A stretch of 64,000 nucleotides of DNA from an uncultured Flavobacteriaceae bacterium (GCA_947498845.1 CANMLX010000007.1:62001-126000), one strand, 5' to 3'. Shown: positions 11,701-19,141, counted from the first letter of the stretch. Notes: generated from the sequence alone by a model not told the origin. Numbers and translations: made by a program.

Positions 11701-11801
11701 TTAACATTAACCTGAGCAATCATATTTTGCAACATGAAAGTTAAACAGACAGGAATAAGTACTTTTTTTAGTTTTAGTTTTAATTTTAGTTTTAGTCTCA
11801 T
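5730..11801 (-). CDS. GH86-type beta-agarase/porphyranase, secreted, with eight Big_2 and three CBM6 modules
   Basis: This 2023-residue protein has a signal peptide (1-30) with an unusual (LK)n start and a clan GH-A catalytic domain (about 31-715). The likely acid/base is E212 in ECINEPDM and the likely nucleophile is E370 in IIISEFGA. FLERPSHLTLTMPF resembles GH86 agarases and porphyranases, which cleave the beta-1,4 bonds of agar or porphyran. Big_2 Ig-like domains lie at about 725-808, 811-900, 1005-1090, 1092-1179, three between 1315 and 1570, and 1712-1797. CBM6-like modules, with IEAEDY starts and WQWNMD/E or FQWNLD ends, lie at about 1180-1313, 1570-1711 and 1798-1935. A T9SS sorting domain fills 1936-2023. 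A module at about 905-1004 was not recognised. Agarose and porphyran cannot be distinguished. No SusC/SusD or sulfatase neighbours are present. Confidence 0.83.
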   Translation of the reverse strand: MRLKLKLKLKLKKVLIPVCLTFMLQNMIAQVNVNINFNMKHSVDGISDFGRERHMTLHASLTERDWTGHQDMMDYLMNDLDVYFGRDNGSAGWKNSLVTEDPERPNWPDVNYLKSYGQGLKEWYETDFFGDRRQYENKSRNMIMGMTPHPNYPTLDWHTGGPGRVNKGDNEWQVFDVKASAYWMAHYLDNHFSKNGAGIGEPMPEYWECINEPDMEMFGYFEMFVTSPELLWEYHNESAKIFKEVLGSAAPKIGGMTWGQHDFQAPDFVLRQDPNFYITNGDDIIKEAATSVTWDHRKEKWWQWDGLFQGFIDNCGANMDFYSVHIYDWPQLDETKSTIRSGGHTEAMLDLMEWYDMRKFGNKKDIIISEFGAVGPGTSQRPYKTRDWWNLMPFNQMQMQFLERPSHLTLTMPFTPVKAQWGDIFDASGKLTERYSVTMMDPVGDYSEEGGKSRYDHENWEWSNIILFYELWKDVKGTRIDTKSSDRDIQVDAYVDGNHVYLILNNLEVDPTTINLNYFDDYANSVKSINVTHQYFDAAKNEPVNDKSAFASAPGSILLNGSATMVLDYEFTNPVTIDQESKEVRFYGEPLTNETTFLGGQKCHVAVGGRSKITTQINNVVVPAIGEATLRIGLNTFRTKKMEIIVNGHVLIKEGDDQDWRGRERVRSGTGWYGVMEQDVPLEFLQTNNVIEVINHGHNSEYSTFILQTWDMTKEPGRGDEGSVAVSSIAIEGENSVEQGEELPLSIAFTPENATNKGITWSSSDTDVATVDEFGVVTGVATSGTTTITATSIDNGSAVATKEISATPFAAIPVTGVSISEGSNITVKRFTNMPLTATVSPADATVQLIEWSSSDPEIVEVTSTGKLLGKTVNETATITATVIDTASGNITHTASIEVYVTIEGEEFVKCHKLPTQVRPLEAIEVEVPVRITGARTVVVEFKQGNTVLGSGSETLTHFGDEVVNVSYNLSSAPAVGTNYSYTVSLMDGSTKLSSCTVNVEVIDHIRATSVSIEDGIRSVQVGDNIQLIAKILPEDTFNKNMTWSSSNSGIVSVDATSGLVTGVGQGNATITATTDDGGFTASVEITSQQDEVVEEVTIINLPGNVNLFPGLSTQLTAELVPAWTTQTSLVWSSSNPSLATVDQNGLVTAGAIANGTVTITATSSENSTVSGSSDILISKTIIIEAEDYIATGGANGGFDRYEVNGEGAINFNQTGDWVDYEVTFPEGGDYSITYYMGSPNDGAGVTMFVDGVQVSVADVPNNGDYDDFKALSVVAPVNISAGVHTIRLESSGTADWQWNMERFELRAGNTNPNVPVTGVNVTPTSVTLDVGQTSQLTKTITPANASNQLVTWSSSDDTIASVDTNGLVSAVSGGNATITVTTADGSFTATTSVEVTASNITVTGVSVTPTSVSIQVGRTSNLNASVAPSNATDTSVSWSSSNDSVATVTDDGEVLAVSNGTATITVTTTDGGFTATSSIEVVTSTIPVTGVSVTPTSLSLDVGNTSNLSATIAPSNATDTSVSWSSSNDGIATVDSNGLVTAVSTGNATITVTTNDGSFTASTDIIVGTSTPRNDIVIEAEDYSSMGGVNQNGTRGGKIGTVGTITYMHEIINTDWLEYTFNVATAGEYKVNFVAGSNRVNQNIQYILDGNIIDTQAITQTGSPTAFNTTTAGTNVNLTTGMHTLRLVATGTYFQWNLDKTILSSIDDGFILVPVTGITVSESSLSLDIGDTSNLNESIVPSNATNSNVSWSSSNDAVATVDSNGLVSAISNGSATITVTAEDGGFTAETSITVNTSVSNNTLIIEAETFGNTSGTYNDAFANGPGLGMNRTAIGVNYVNSNDWAEYGINVTVAGTYNIEYLISTPSNNAQVQLSVDGTVATTTDVPNNGEWDAYTSLNGGTVSLSAGNHTVRIIASGSQTWQWNMDKIILTTGSLTSKIDTPSRGLQVNVFPIPADDVINIKGLEDGTYQMTLFDLNGVLIFRKQLVFKSKGQLDISTLNSGVYFLRILGNGIDLERRVTIK
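11769..11796. repeat. In-frame hexanucleotide microsatellite in the GH86 signal peptide
   Basis: The minus strand repeats AAACTA/AAATTA units that encode the alternating Leu-Lys stretch right after the start codon. Unit gain or loss would change the n-region length without shifting the frame. A separate TTTAG x3 tract lies just upstream at 11816-11830. Confidence 0.7.
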
Positions 11802-12501
11802 ATTTTAATTTGTTATTTAGTTTAGTTTAGTTAATAATTTATGTTTTACATAGGCTATTAGGTTTTTATTAAATGAAGAATTTTGTATTTATTGGACTTT
11901 AATGCTCTTAAAGACAGTTACATTTTAATAGTTTTTATTTAAATATCTGTGATATTAAAATAATTTGGTTGATACATACACAATCGAATTAATAAAGTAG
12001 CTTGAACAAATATTTATATAAACTAAATTTATTCCCAATCTTAACAAGAGTACTTTATTAGGTGCTTAGAATTTTAAACTTACTTTGTGTTTTTATATAC
12101 TAACAATTTATGAGATTATTTTAAGAAGTTCTATTAAGAAAAAGCTCTACTAGTTAGTATTTTAGTATTTAAAAATTATTGCAGTATGTCGAAACTAAAT
12201 TGGTTGATTTACTTAATAAAGTAAAAGTATTATTTTTAAGGGAGGGTAATGTTAATCTAAATTTTATCATAATTATTCTGGATTAATAATTGTAAGCATA
12301 AATGTACAACTATTTCTCAATCAAAACATAAAACTTTAACTTACAGGAACTTATAAAAAACTAAACAGAAACCCTAAAAGTCACTTTTAATCACCTATAC
12401 CCACTACTTAAAAGGACTACAAAAAACAATTTGTAATTTCATATTAAAAACTGTAAAAGTTATATTATTAAAGTTTACACATAGATTTCTATATTTTTTT
12501 A
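11802..12501. other. Gene-free AT-rich region upstream of the GH86 gene
   Basis: About 700 bases contain no convincing ORF, RNA gene or hairpin that I can see. The stretch is very A+T rich and should contain the promoter and leader of the GH86 gene, but no clean TAnnTTTG element was found on the minus strand near the start. Confidence 0.6.
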
Positions 12502-12663
12502 ATACCAGTTTTTATGTTAAATTACACATAAGAAAAATGATGGATTTTTGTATTACACGAAAAAGGAAAATTAGTCATAGCTAACGCTACGAGTCATTTT
12601 TATTTTAAAGTATAGGGCAAAAAGACACATTTTAATTGAGTAATTTAACATGAAAAATGGTAT
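12502..12663. repeat. MITE-like repeat, copy B (162 bp, inverted relative to A and C)
   Basis: The terminal inverted repeats begin ATACCAGTTTTTATGTTAAA and end with the near-complement at GGTAT (12663), and both run to a GTAATTTAAC-type inner end. The interior shares AAGAAAAATGATGGATTTT and AAAAGACAC with the reverse complement of copy C. It lies 20 bases beyond the 3' end of the gene at 12684. Confidence 0.82.
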
Positions 12664-12683
12664 AAATATGGAGAATATATAAA

Positions 12684-13379
12684 TTATGGTTTTTTGTATT
12701 TACTTTCTGTAGTGAAGTTTTTAGTATTAATTAATTTTCCGTTTTCATAATATTTCCAATCCCCATGTTTTTTACCCTTTCTATATTGTCCTTCTACTAT
12801 TAAATCTCCTTTTGCATTGTAATATTTAGACACTCCGTGTAATTTATTTTTAACATAAATAAATGTTTTTAAAACAATTCCTTTTTCTGAATATAACATT
12901 GAAGTACCTTCCAATATACCTGATTTATAATTCTGCACTTCTGCTACCCTACCATTTTTGTAGTATACCTTTCTTTCTCCTTCTAATTTCCCTTCATTAT
13001 CAAAATATTCTTGTATCAATAATTGATCAGAATTTTTTTGATAGTATTTCCAAGTACCTACATATAGCTTCCCTCTCATATTTCCTTCACTAATTACTTT
13101 TCCCTTTGTAGTATAAAATTTTACTTGAGCTATTCCTGTATTATCTGTAAAATCTCTAGTAGCTGTTAAAACGGCTTTCCCTCTAATATTTTTATAAAAT
13201 TTAAAGACGCCTACTTCACTACCATGGTTAAATTCACCTTCGTACCTCAATACTTTAGAGTTTTTATGATTTTTTTTCCAAACCCCATGGCGCTTACCTT
13301 TATCATCAAATTTGTTTATTTCTTGTGAGAAAGAAAAACTAAATGAAAGTAATAGTAGGTATATAAACAACTTTTTCAT
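12684..13379 (-). CDS. Secreted YwqK/MORN-variant repeat protein
   Basis: This 231-residue protein has a clear signal peptide (about 1-19, SFSFSQ). The mature part is built almost entirely of ~20-residue MORN-variant repeats of the form G-x-(Y/W)-K-x-Y-x-x-G-K, for example KRHGVWKKNH, MRGKLYVGTWKYYQ, KLEGERKVYYKNG and KKHGDWKYYENGKL. Such proteins are often annotated as YwqK-family antitoxins, but here the export signal and the absence of a partner toxin gene make a periplasmic or surface role more likely. No catalytic residues can be pointed to. It is a single gene, divergent from the DUF2911 gene, and its 3' end is followed by a MITE. The function is unknown. Confidence 0.85.
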   Translation of the reverse strand: MKKLFIYLLLLSFSFSFSQEINKFDDKGKRHGVWKKNHKNSKVLRYEGEFNHGSEVGVFKFYKNIRGKAVLTATRDFTDNTGIAQVKFYTTKGKVISEGNMRGKLYVGTWKYYQKNSDQLLIQEYFDNEGKLEGERKVYYKNGRVAEVQNYKSGILEGTSMLYSEKGIVLKTFIYVKNKLHGVSKYYNAKGDLIVEGQYRKGKKHGDWKYYENGKLINTKNFTTESKYKKP

Positions 13380-13525
13380 ATCTATAAATTTGCCGACAAT
13401 TTATTTTAAATAACGTTAATTATATAAAATTCTTGTAAAGAAAAATAATACCTTGAATACTTTATTTATAAAAGCTATATTGTGAGCTTTTACATAACGC
13501 ATCGTCTTTTCTTAAAACTTTGAGA

Positions 13526-13544
13526 TAAATTTGATGTAATTTTG
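13526..13544 (+). promoter_or_regulatory. Candidate -7 elements before the DUF2911 gene
   Basis: Two overlapping candidates fit TAnnTTTG: TAAATTTG at 13526-13533 and TAATTTTG at 13537-13544, which end 37 and 26 bases before the ATG. Neither has a well-spaced -33 TTTG. Confidence 0.35.
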
Positions 13545-13570
13545 AACTATAATTAAACAAAAATCAATTC

Positions 13571-14107
13571 ATGAAAACCCCTAAACTAATTTTTACTATC
13601 ACATTTACATTTGCAGTATTATTCTCAATGACTATCAACGCTCAAAAATTCGCAAAACTTGATAGAAGTCCAATGGATGCTGCAACCTATCCTACTAGTT
13701 ATAAAACATCTGATAAATTAGTAAAAGTAATTTATAGCAGACCTCAGCTTAAAGGAAGAAGCTTAAATACTTTGGCTCCAAGTGGTAAAGTATGGCGAAC
13801 AGGAGCTAATGAGGCTGCAAACATCATATTCTATAAAGACATGAACTTTGGAGGTAAGCCTGTTAAAGCTGGCACCTATGCTTTATTTACTATACCTGGT
13901 GATAATCAATGGACCATTATATTAAATTCTGATATTAACACATGGGGCGCTTATAGCTATAATAAAGCAAAAGATGTGCTAAGGTTTAAGGCTAGCACAG
14001 GCAAAGATGAAACGTCTCTTGAAGCTTTTTCTATTGCTTTTGGAGAAGATAAAACCATGTATTTAGGTTGGGATACACTTAGAGTCTCTATACCTATTAC
14101 GGAATAA
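13571..14107 (+). CDS. DUF2911 family secreted protein
   Basis: This 178-residue protein has a signal peptide (about 1-24, TINAQ) and the conserved DUF2911 body. Recognisable parts are SRPQLKGRS, GKVWRTGANEA, GGKPVKAGTYALFTIPG, the WTIILN and WGAYSYN segments, and the C-terminal MYLGWDTLRVSIPI. The family is common in Bacteroidota and has no established biochemical function. Its beta-rich composition suggests a compact periplasmic or surface domain. The length is normal for a single-domain member. The gene stands alone and shares a bidirectional terminator with the convergent TolC-like gene. Confidence 0.9.
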   Translation: MKTPKLIFTITFTFAVLFSMTINAQKFAKLDRSPMDAATYPTSYKTSDKLVKVIYSRPQLKGRSLNTLAPSGKVWRTGANEAANIIFYKDMNFGGKPVKAGTYALFTIPGDNQWTIILNSDINTWGAYSYNKAKDVLRFKASTGKDETSLEAFSIAFGEDKTMYLGWDTLRVSIPITE

Positions 14108-14125
14108 AATATATTACATCAAATT

Positions 14126-14164
14126 AAAAAAGTCAGTTTTTATTCCTAAAAACTGACTTTTTCT
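14126..14164. terminator. Bidirectional terminator between DUF2911 and TolC-like genes
   Basis: A perfect 10-bp stem (GTCAGTTTTT / AAAAACTGAC) is flanked by an A-run on one side and a T-run on the other, between two convergent genes. Confidence 0.9.
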
Positions 14165-14180
14165 TTTGCAACTATAACCA

Positions 14181-15605
14181 CTAAACTCCTCTATAAAATT
14201 CTAATACTTTTACGCGCAATACATATTCGTATTTCGCTGTGTTTAAATTGAGTTGAGCATTCTCTAAATTATTTTTACTTGTGACATAAGCCACTATGTT
14301 CGAAACACCATTATTAAATCGTACTTCGTTAATTCTAAAGGATTCTTTATAAGCGATTACTTGTTCTTGTAAAACACGGTATTTATCGAATGCTGCTTCC
14401 ATATTATTGTAAGCCTGATCTATAGATTGTTTAAAACGTAATTTTGTGTTTTTAAACTCCAGTTCACTTTCTTCTAATCTAATTTTTTGAAGTCCTATAG
14501 TGTTTTTTGCTCTAAACCCATTAAACAATGGTACATTAACAGACACACCTACTACAGTACTCATATTATTATCAAACTGATCTGTATAATTAATTTTATT
14601 TCCTACAAACTGTTTTTGATTTTTTAGCACAGGAAAATCTTGATTATTAATGGTAACAAAGTCTCCTGTCTCTACAATACTCGCCCCAGTTTCCTGAAAT
14701 GTTTCTGCTAGACTTGAATAATTAGTATTTAACTGCCCAAAGAGTGCTATTTCTGGATAATAACCGCCTCTTGCTGCTCTTATACCTTTATCTGCTGCAT
14801 CAATTCTATATTGCCGAGATTTAAATGTTGCTAAGTTTTGTAAAGCATCTCGATATACATCACTAGCAGTAAACACATATTTATTTGTATTGATTAATCC
14901 AGAGATATTTTCAAACTCGTTTTGAGATTCTCCTTCTATATTTAATAGCCTAACAAAATCCAGAACTGCCGATTTAAAACTGTTTTCGGCATCTATAATG
15001 GCTACTTTATCTAAAGCATATTGACCTTGAATATCATTATAATCTGCAGGGTTTCCAGCACCTTCTATGTAATTTGATTTTAATCTTTTTAACTGTGCTT
15101 CTGTTGTTTTTAACCTTGCTTTTGTTAGTATTACTCTATCCCTGTTATTCAAAATCTGTATATAGCCAATAGTAACATCCAAAATTAAATTCTGTTTAGC
15201 CTCCTCCTGCTCCATTTGGGCTGCTTTTAGATTAAACTTACTTTGCTTAATGCTATTTAACATTCTAAAACCATTAAAAACAGTTAGCCGCAAGTTCATT
15301 CCAAAATTAGAAAACGTAAATTCACTATCGCTATAACTGTTGGTAAATGGGTCTATACTACGTCCTTTGTTTATACCTAAATTGTAGTTTGCATTTAGAT
15401 TAGGCAATAAACTATTTACAGTATTTTTATAATTTATTTTAGATGATTTCCTTCTAAGTTCAGCACCTTTTAAATCTAAATTCTTTTCAATAGCTATGGT
15501 GATACACTCCTCTAAGGTAAAACTAGATGCAAGCTTATTTTGAGCTATACAAATACCACAAAGTAAAACACAAAGTCCAACTATTATTTTTTGTTTAAAT
15601 TCCAC
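14181..15605 (-). CDS. TolC-family outer membrane efflux channel
   Basis: This 474-residue protein has a signal peptide (about 1-21, GICIAQ) followed by two outer membrane efflux protein (OEP) repeats made of long alpha-helical hairpins. SFTLEECITIAIEKNLDLKGAE is the typical first OEP helix, and NVPLFNGFRAKNTIGLQKIRLEE is the typical second-repeat segment. TolC homologues form a trimeric channel spanning the outer membrane and periplasm and receive substrate from ABC or RND pumps through a membrane fusion protein. The gene follows the ATPase gene at 15624 by 18 bases, so the two form an operon. It is the only channel gene at this locus and probably serves the whole permease array. It ends at the bidirectional terminator. 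Confidence 0.92.
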   Translation of the reverse strand: MEFKQKIIVGLCVLLCGICIAQNKLASSFTLEECITIAIEKNLDLKGAELRRKSSKINYKNTVNSLLPNLNANYNLGINKGRSIDPFTNSYSDSEFTFSNFGMNLRLTVFNGFRMLNSIKQSKFNLKAAQMEQEEAKQNLILDVTIGYIQILNNRDRVILTKARLKTTEAQLKRLKSNYIEGAGNPADYNDIQGQYALDKVAIIDAENSFKSAVLDFVRLLNIEGESQNEFENISGLINTNKYVFTASDVYRDALQNLATFKSRQYRIDAADKGIRAARGGYYPEIALFGQLNTNYSSLAETFQETGASIVETGDFVTINNQDFPVLKNQKQFVGNKINYTDQFDNNMSTVVGVSVNVPLFNGFRAKNTIGLQKIRLEESELEFKNTKLRFKQSIDQAYNNMEAAFDKYRVLQEQVIAYKESFRINEVRFNNGVSNIVAYVTSKNNLENAQLNLNTAKYEYVLRVKVLEFYRGV

Positions 15606-15623
15606 CGTTTAAAAAATCATTTG

Positions 15624-16295
15624 TTACATATTGCTTACTATCAATCCATCTCTTAGTCTAATAATTCTAGAACCATAGGCTGCATTGCTCTCTGAGTGTG
15701 TTACTTGTATAATGGTTACCCCTTCATCATTCAACTTTTTAAATAATTGCATAATTTCTTCTCCTTGGGCCGAATTAAGATTCCCTGTAGGTTCATCGGC
15801 TAATATTAACTTAGGACTAGAAATTAGCGCTCTGGCAATACCTACTAATTGTTGTTGCCCGCCACTTAACTGTGATGGAAATAAATCTTTTTTACCAACT
15901 ATATTAAAGCGATCAAGCATATCGGCAACCAAAGATTTTCGCTCAGACCTGCTGTGTTTTTTATAGAGTAATGGGGTTTCTATATTTTCATAAACGGTTA
16001 ACTCATCAATAAGGTGATAGGCCTGAAATACAAAACCTATATATTCTTTATAAAGATTAGCTCTATGCTTTTCTTTTAAATTATGAACAGGCTCTTCAAG
16101 AAAATTATATGTACCTTCATTAAAATCATCCAACATACCTATCACATTAAGCAATGTTGTTTTACCAGATCCTGAAGGTCCCATAATAGAAATAAATTCG
16201 CCTTCTTCTACTTTTAATTCTATATCATTTAATAGGAAAACGCGATTTCCTCCAGAGTTTACCCATTTAAAAAGATCTTTGAGTTCTAATATCAT
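15624..16295 (-). CDS. MacB/LolD-type ABC transporter ATPase (second of two)
   Basis: This 223-residue stand-alone nucleotide-binding protein of the MacB/LolD/FtsE group powers FtsX-type permeases. It has Walker A GPSGSGKT (about 40-47), a Q-loop in FVFQAYHLIDELTVYENI, signature LSGGQQQ, Walker B LILADEPTG and a switch His in VTHSES. All catalytic motifs are intact. It differs clearly from the ATPase at 55834, for example in LSGGQQQLVGIARAL versus LSGGQQQRVAVARAV, so it is a divergent paralogue. It is co-transcribed with the TolC-like gene from a leader that contains a TGGCAC box (16329-16335) and the shared 18-bp motif (16386-16403). The leader separates it from the last permease gene by 439 bases. 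Confidence 0.93.
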   Translation of the reverse strand: MILELKDLFKWVNSGGNRVFLLNDIELKVEEGEFISIMGPSGSGKTTLLNVIGMLDDFNEGTYNFLEEPVHNLKEKHRANLYKEYIGFVFQAYHLIDELTVYENIETPLLYKKHSRSERKSLVADMLDRFNIVGKKDLFPSQLSGGQQQLVGIARALISSPKLILADEPTGNLNSAQGEEIMQLFKKLNDEGVTIIQVTHSESNAAYGSRIIRLRDGLIVSNM

Positions 16296-16319
16296 TTTTA
16301 TTTGTTTTATTCTAATAGC

Positions 16320-16335
16320 GTTTAATATCGTGCCA
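16320..16335 (-). promoter_or_regulatory. Candidate sigma54 promoter before the ATPase-TolC operon
   Basis: The minus strand reads TGGCACGATATTAAAC. The -24 half (TGGCACG) is perfect for the sigma54 consensus TGGCACGN4TTGCW, but the -12 half is poor. It lies 24 bases before the start codon. Support comes from the sigma54-type regulator gene in the locus and from the same arrangement at 58111-58126. Confidence 0.45.
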
Positions 16336-16385
16336 TTATTTAAATAGCTGAAAACAAAATACTTAATAAGAAAATATTATTAAGT

Positions 16386-16403
16386 GTGTTCGAAATTGAT
16401 ACA
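16386..16403. promoter_or_regulatory. Shared 18-bp motif, probable binding site of the locus regulator (copy 1)
   Basis: GTGTTCGAAATTGATACA contains an imperfect dyad TGT-N11-ACA. It is 17/18 identical to 58178-58195 and lies 51 bases upstream of the TGGCAC box, against 52 bases for the other copy. An enhancer site for the response regulator at 58288 is the simplest reading. Confidence 0.6.
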
Positions 16404-16450
16404 ATACTGTTCTATTTTATAACACTTATAAAGAAGCCTTAAATCTTCTT

Positions 16451-16613
16451 ATACCAATTCCCAAATGAATTTACTGAGTTAAAAAGTGTCTTTTGAAATT
16501 CTATCTTCAACATAAAAAAGAATCGTAACTACGGCTATGCTTATTTTTTCTGTCTCGTATAATTCCAAAATCCATCATTTTTCTTTACAGTATATTCATT
16601 TAAGAATTGGTAT
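16451..16613. repeat. MITE-like repeat, copy C (163 bp)
   Basis: The terminal inverted repeats are the clearest of the three copies. The left end is ATACCAATTCCCAAATGAAT, and the right end, read inward on the other strand, is ATACCAATTCTTAAATGAAT. Both then run to TACTG. It lies between the regulatory motif of the ATPase-TolC operon and the last permease gene. The remaining gap (16614-16734) shows nothing else recognisable. Confidence 0.88.
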
Positions 16614-16734
16614 TACCATTGTTCTGTAGTTATTTTTTTTGTGCATGCGATAACATTACAAAACGTATGGCGATTAAAAAGTGTTTTTTATGTTTTGATC
16701 GATGTTTTTTTTAAATACTGAAACCAGTTTTAAT

Positions 16735-19125
16735 TTATTCTCTACTTAAACTTTTAATAGGATTAGTAACAGCCACTTTCAAGGCTTGAAAACTTACAGT
16801 GAACAATGTAATTCCAATGGCTCCAATTCCTGCAATTGCAAAAACCCACCAAGATACTTCTGTTCTATATGTATAATTATTTAACCATTTGGTAACGCCA
16901 TAATAGGCCAAAGGCGTTGCAACAATAATAGCAAGCGTCACAAGTTTTACAAAGTCTTTAGACAATAATTGCCACAATTTAAATACCGAAGCTCCTACTA
17001 CTTTTCTTATTCCTATTTCTTTGCTACGCTGTTCTGCAATATATGATGCTAAACCCAAAAGCCCTAGACAACTGATAAAAATGGCAAAAATCGCAAATAT
17101 GGTTGACAACTTTCTAATACGCTCTACAGCTTCAAATTTTTCAGCAAACGTATCATCAACAAATTGATAATCAAAAGGTACATTAGGAACATGTTTAGAT
17201 AATATTGTTTCTACAGTAGACAAAGATGATGTAATACTTCTTTCTGGATTTAATTTTAATTCTATCCAATTCGTGTTAGGATAATTAATCATATACACCG
17301 TTTGCAATACAGGTTCAAAGGGAGATACAGCCAAAATATCTTTAACTACCCCTATTACCTGATGTTCTTCATTATTCCACCTTATGATTTTTCCAACAGG
17401 GTCTTTTAATCCCATGTATTTTACAGCCGCTTCATTAAGGATAAATGCTGTAGAATCTGTAGCAAAAGTTCTTAAAAAATCTCGTCCCTTAACCAAATCC
17501 CAACCTACTGTTTTCCCATAATCATGAGACACACTATTAGTTGCTATACTAGTTATAAAATTAGGGTCTTTATCTTTCCATTCAAATCCACCATTAGTAC
17601 TCCAAACATCTGTTAAAGGACTTGACGATTCGGCCATTTCCACAACTGCCCCACTGTTTATAAGCGCATTACGAATAACATTATACTTACCATCAAAATT
17701 ATTAGTGGTTTTTTCAATCATTATTAAACTATTCATATTATAACCTATAGGTCTATTTTTTGAATAATCCACTTGTTTTTCTACAACAATAGTTCCTATA
17801 ACCAATATAACAGACACTGTAAACTGAACTACTACTAATGCTTTACGAAACGATGTTGTTGATTTACCTGTTTTAAAGGTACCTTTTAGCACTTTAACCG
17901 GACGAAATGAAGATAAATATAATGCTGGATAACTCCCTGCCAAAATACTAGTAAATAAAACAAAAGCGATACTCACTACCCAAAATGTAGTATTTTGTAA
18001 AGGAAACACTATTTGCTTATTTGCCAATTGATTAAACCAAGGCATAGCTATAAACACCATAATAACAGCTACTATAAACGCTACTAACACCACTAAAAAC
18101 GATTCACTTAAGAACTGATTAATTAATTGATATTTTGATGACCCCACCGTTTTTCTAATACCAACTTCTTTTGCTCTTTTTTCTGATTGGGCTGTACTTA
18201 AATTCATAAAATTAATACAGGCTAAAAGCAATACAAATAGACCTATGGTTCCAAATAGCCAAACATACTGAATAAAACCTCCTGTATTAACTCCATTTTT
18301 CCAGTTTGAACGCAAATGCCAGTTTTTCATAGGGTGTAAAACCAATTCTGGTTGACTCTTTTTACCATATTCAGACACGTTATTATATAATACATCTTTA
18401 ATCCTTCTATTCACTGAAGCCATCGTTGAACCATCGGCAATCTGCACGTATAATTGATAAGAATTATTACCCCAAAGGTTGTTATCTTTGGCAGTTTTCA
18501 CCCAAGGATATAACATTGAATATAACTCCCAAGGCACTATAAAATCGAGGCCTTTTAATGTGGCATTATGAGCTATATCTCTATATACTCCTGTAATTAA
18601 CACATTAAGCTCGTTGTTAACTTTCATGGTTTTCCCTAAGGGGTTTTCGGTTCCAAAAAATGCTTTAGAAGCGGTTTCAGATAACACAATAGAATTTGGA
18701 TTATTCAACCCATCCCAGTTGCCATAAATCATACCTAAAGAGAACATACTTAGTACACCAGATTCCATGAAGCCACTTCGTAATGACAAATTTTTATCTT
18801 TAAAAGAGAGGATATTATCACCATGGAATGAACTCATCACAACATGTTTGAAATCTTCGCCATATTTTTCTCTTAATTCATCCCCCAAAGGATAAGGCAT
18901 AGCATAGCGAATTGCTTTTTTACCATTACGTGTTTTCCACATCATAACTTGGGCTATATTGTCATGATTATCATGGTTTTTATCAAATGTTAATTCGTCA
19001 TGAACCCATAGAGCTATTAGTAATACTATGGTTATACCTAGAGACAATCCGCCAATATTTATCAATGTATACCCCTTATTTTTAAAAAGGTTTCTTAACG
19101 CTATTTTGAAATAATTTTTAATCAT
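16735..19125 (-). CDS. MacB/FtsX-type ABC permease P1 (796 aa)
   Basis: This inner-membrane permease shows the layout shared by the array. TM1 is at about 20-40, a MacB-like periplasmic core at about 45-283, and TM2-4 lie between 286 and 403. TM5 is at about 428-448 after a short loop, a second periplasmic core spans about 450-675, and TM6-8 lie between 675 and 785. Two FtsX cytoplasmic coupling segments contact an ATPase: RAKEVGIRKTVG (about 317-328) and RSKEIGIRKVVG (about 701-712). There is no fused ATPase domain, so P1 must use a separate nucleotide-binding protein. With P2 and P11 it forms a subfamily marked by a Gly-rich, Trp-containing segment in the second core (here STNGGFEWKDKDPN). 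It ends SLSRE and is last in transcription order. The substrate is unknown. Confidence 0.93.
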   Translation of the reverse strand: MIKNYFKIALRNLFKNKGYTLINIGGLSLGITIVLLIALWVHDELTFDKNHDNHDNIAQVMMWKTRNGKKAIRYAMPYPLGDELREKYGEDFKHVVMSSFHGDNILSFKDKNLSLRSGFMESGVLSMFSLGMIYGNWDGLNNPNSIVLSETASKAFFGTENPLGKTMKVNNELNVLITGVYRDIAHNATLKGLDFIVPWELYSMLYPWVKTAKDNNLWGNNSYQLYVQIADGSTMASVNRRIKDVLYNNVSEYGKKSQPELVLHPMKNWHLRSNWKNGVNTGGFIQYVWLFGTIGLFVLLLACINFMNLSTAQSEKRAKEVGIRKTVGSSKYQLINQFLSESFLVVLVAFIVAVIMVFIAMPWFNQLANKQIVFPLQNTTFWVVSIAFVLFTSILAGSYPALYLSSFRPVKVLKGTFKTGKSTTSFRKALVVVQFTVSVILVIGTIVVEKQVDYSKNRPIGYNMNSLIMIEKTTNNFDGKYNVIRNALINSGAVVEMAESSSPLTDVWSTNGGFEWKDKDPNFITSIATNSVSHDYGKTVGWDLVKGRDFLRTFATDSTAFILNEAAVKYMGLKDPVGKIIRWNNEEHQVIGVVKDILAVSPFEPVLQTVYMINYPNTNWIELKLNPERSITSSLSTVETILSKHVPNVPFDYQFVDDTFAEKFEAVERIRKLSTIFAIFAIFISCLGLLGLASYIAEQRSKEIGIRKVVGASVFKLWQLLSKDFVKLVTLAIIVATPLAYYGVTKWLNNYTYRTEVSWWVFAIAGIGAIGITLFTVSFQALKVAVTNPIKSLSRE

Positions 19126-19141
19126 AATGTTTTAGATCACG

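Noticed and set aside
11802..12501. tRNA, small RNA or riboswitch in the large gap upstream of the agarase
   Set aside because: No cloverleaf, strong hairpin or conserved riboswitch core could be seen in this very A+T-rich stretch.
12684..13379. YwqK-type antitoxin role for the MORN-variant protein
   Set aside because: It has a signal peptide and no adjacent toxin-like gene, so a toxin-antitoxin call is not supported.
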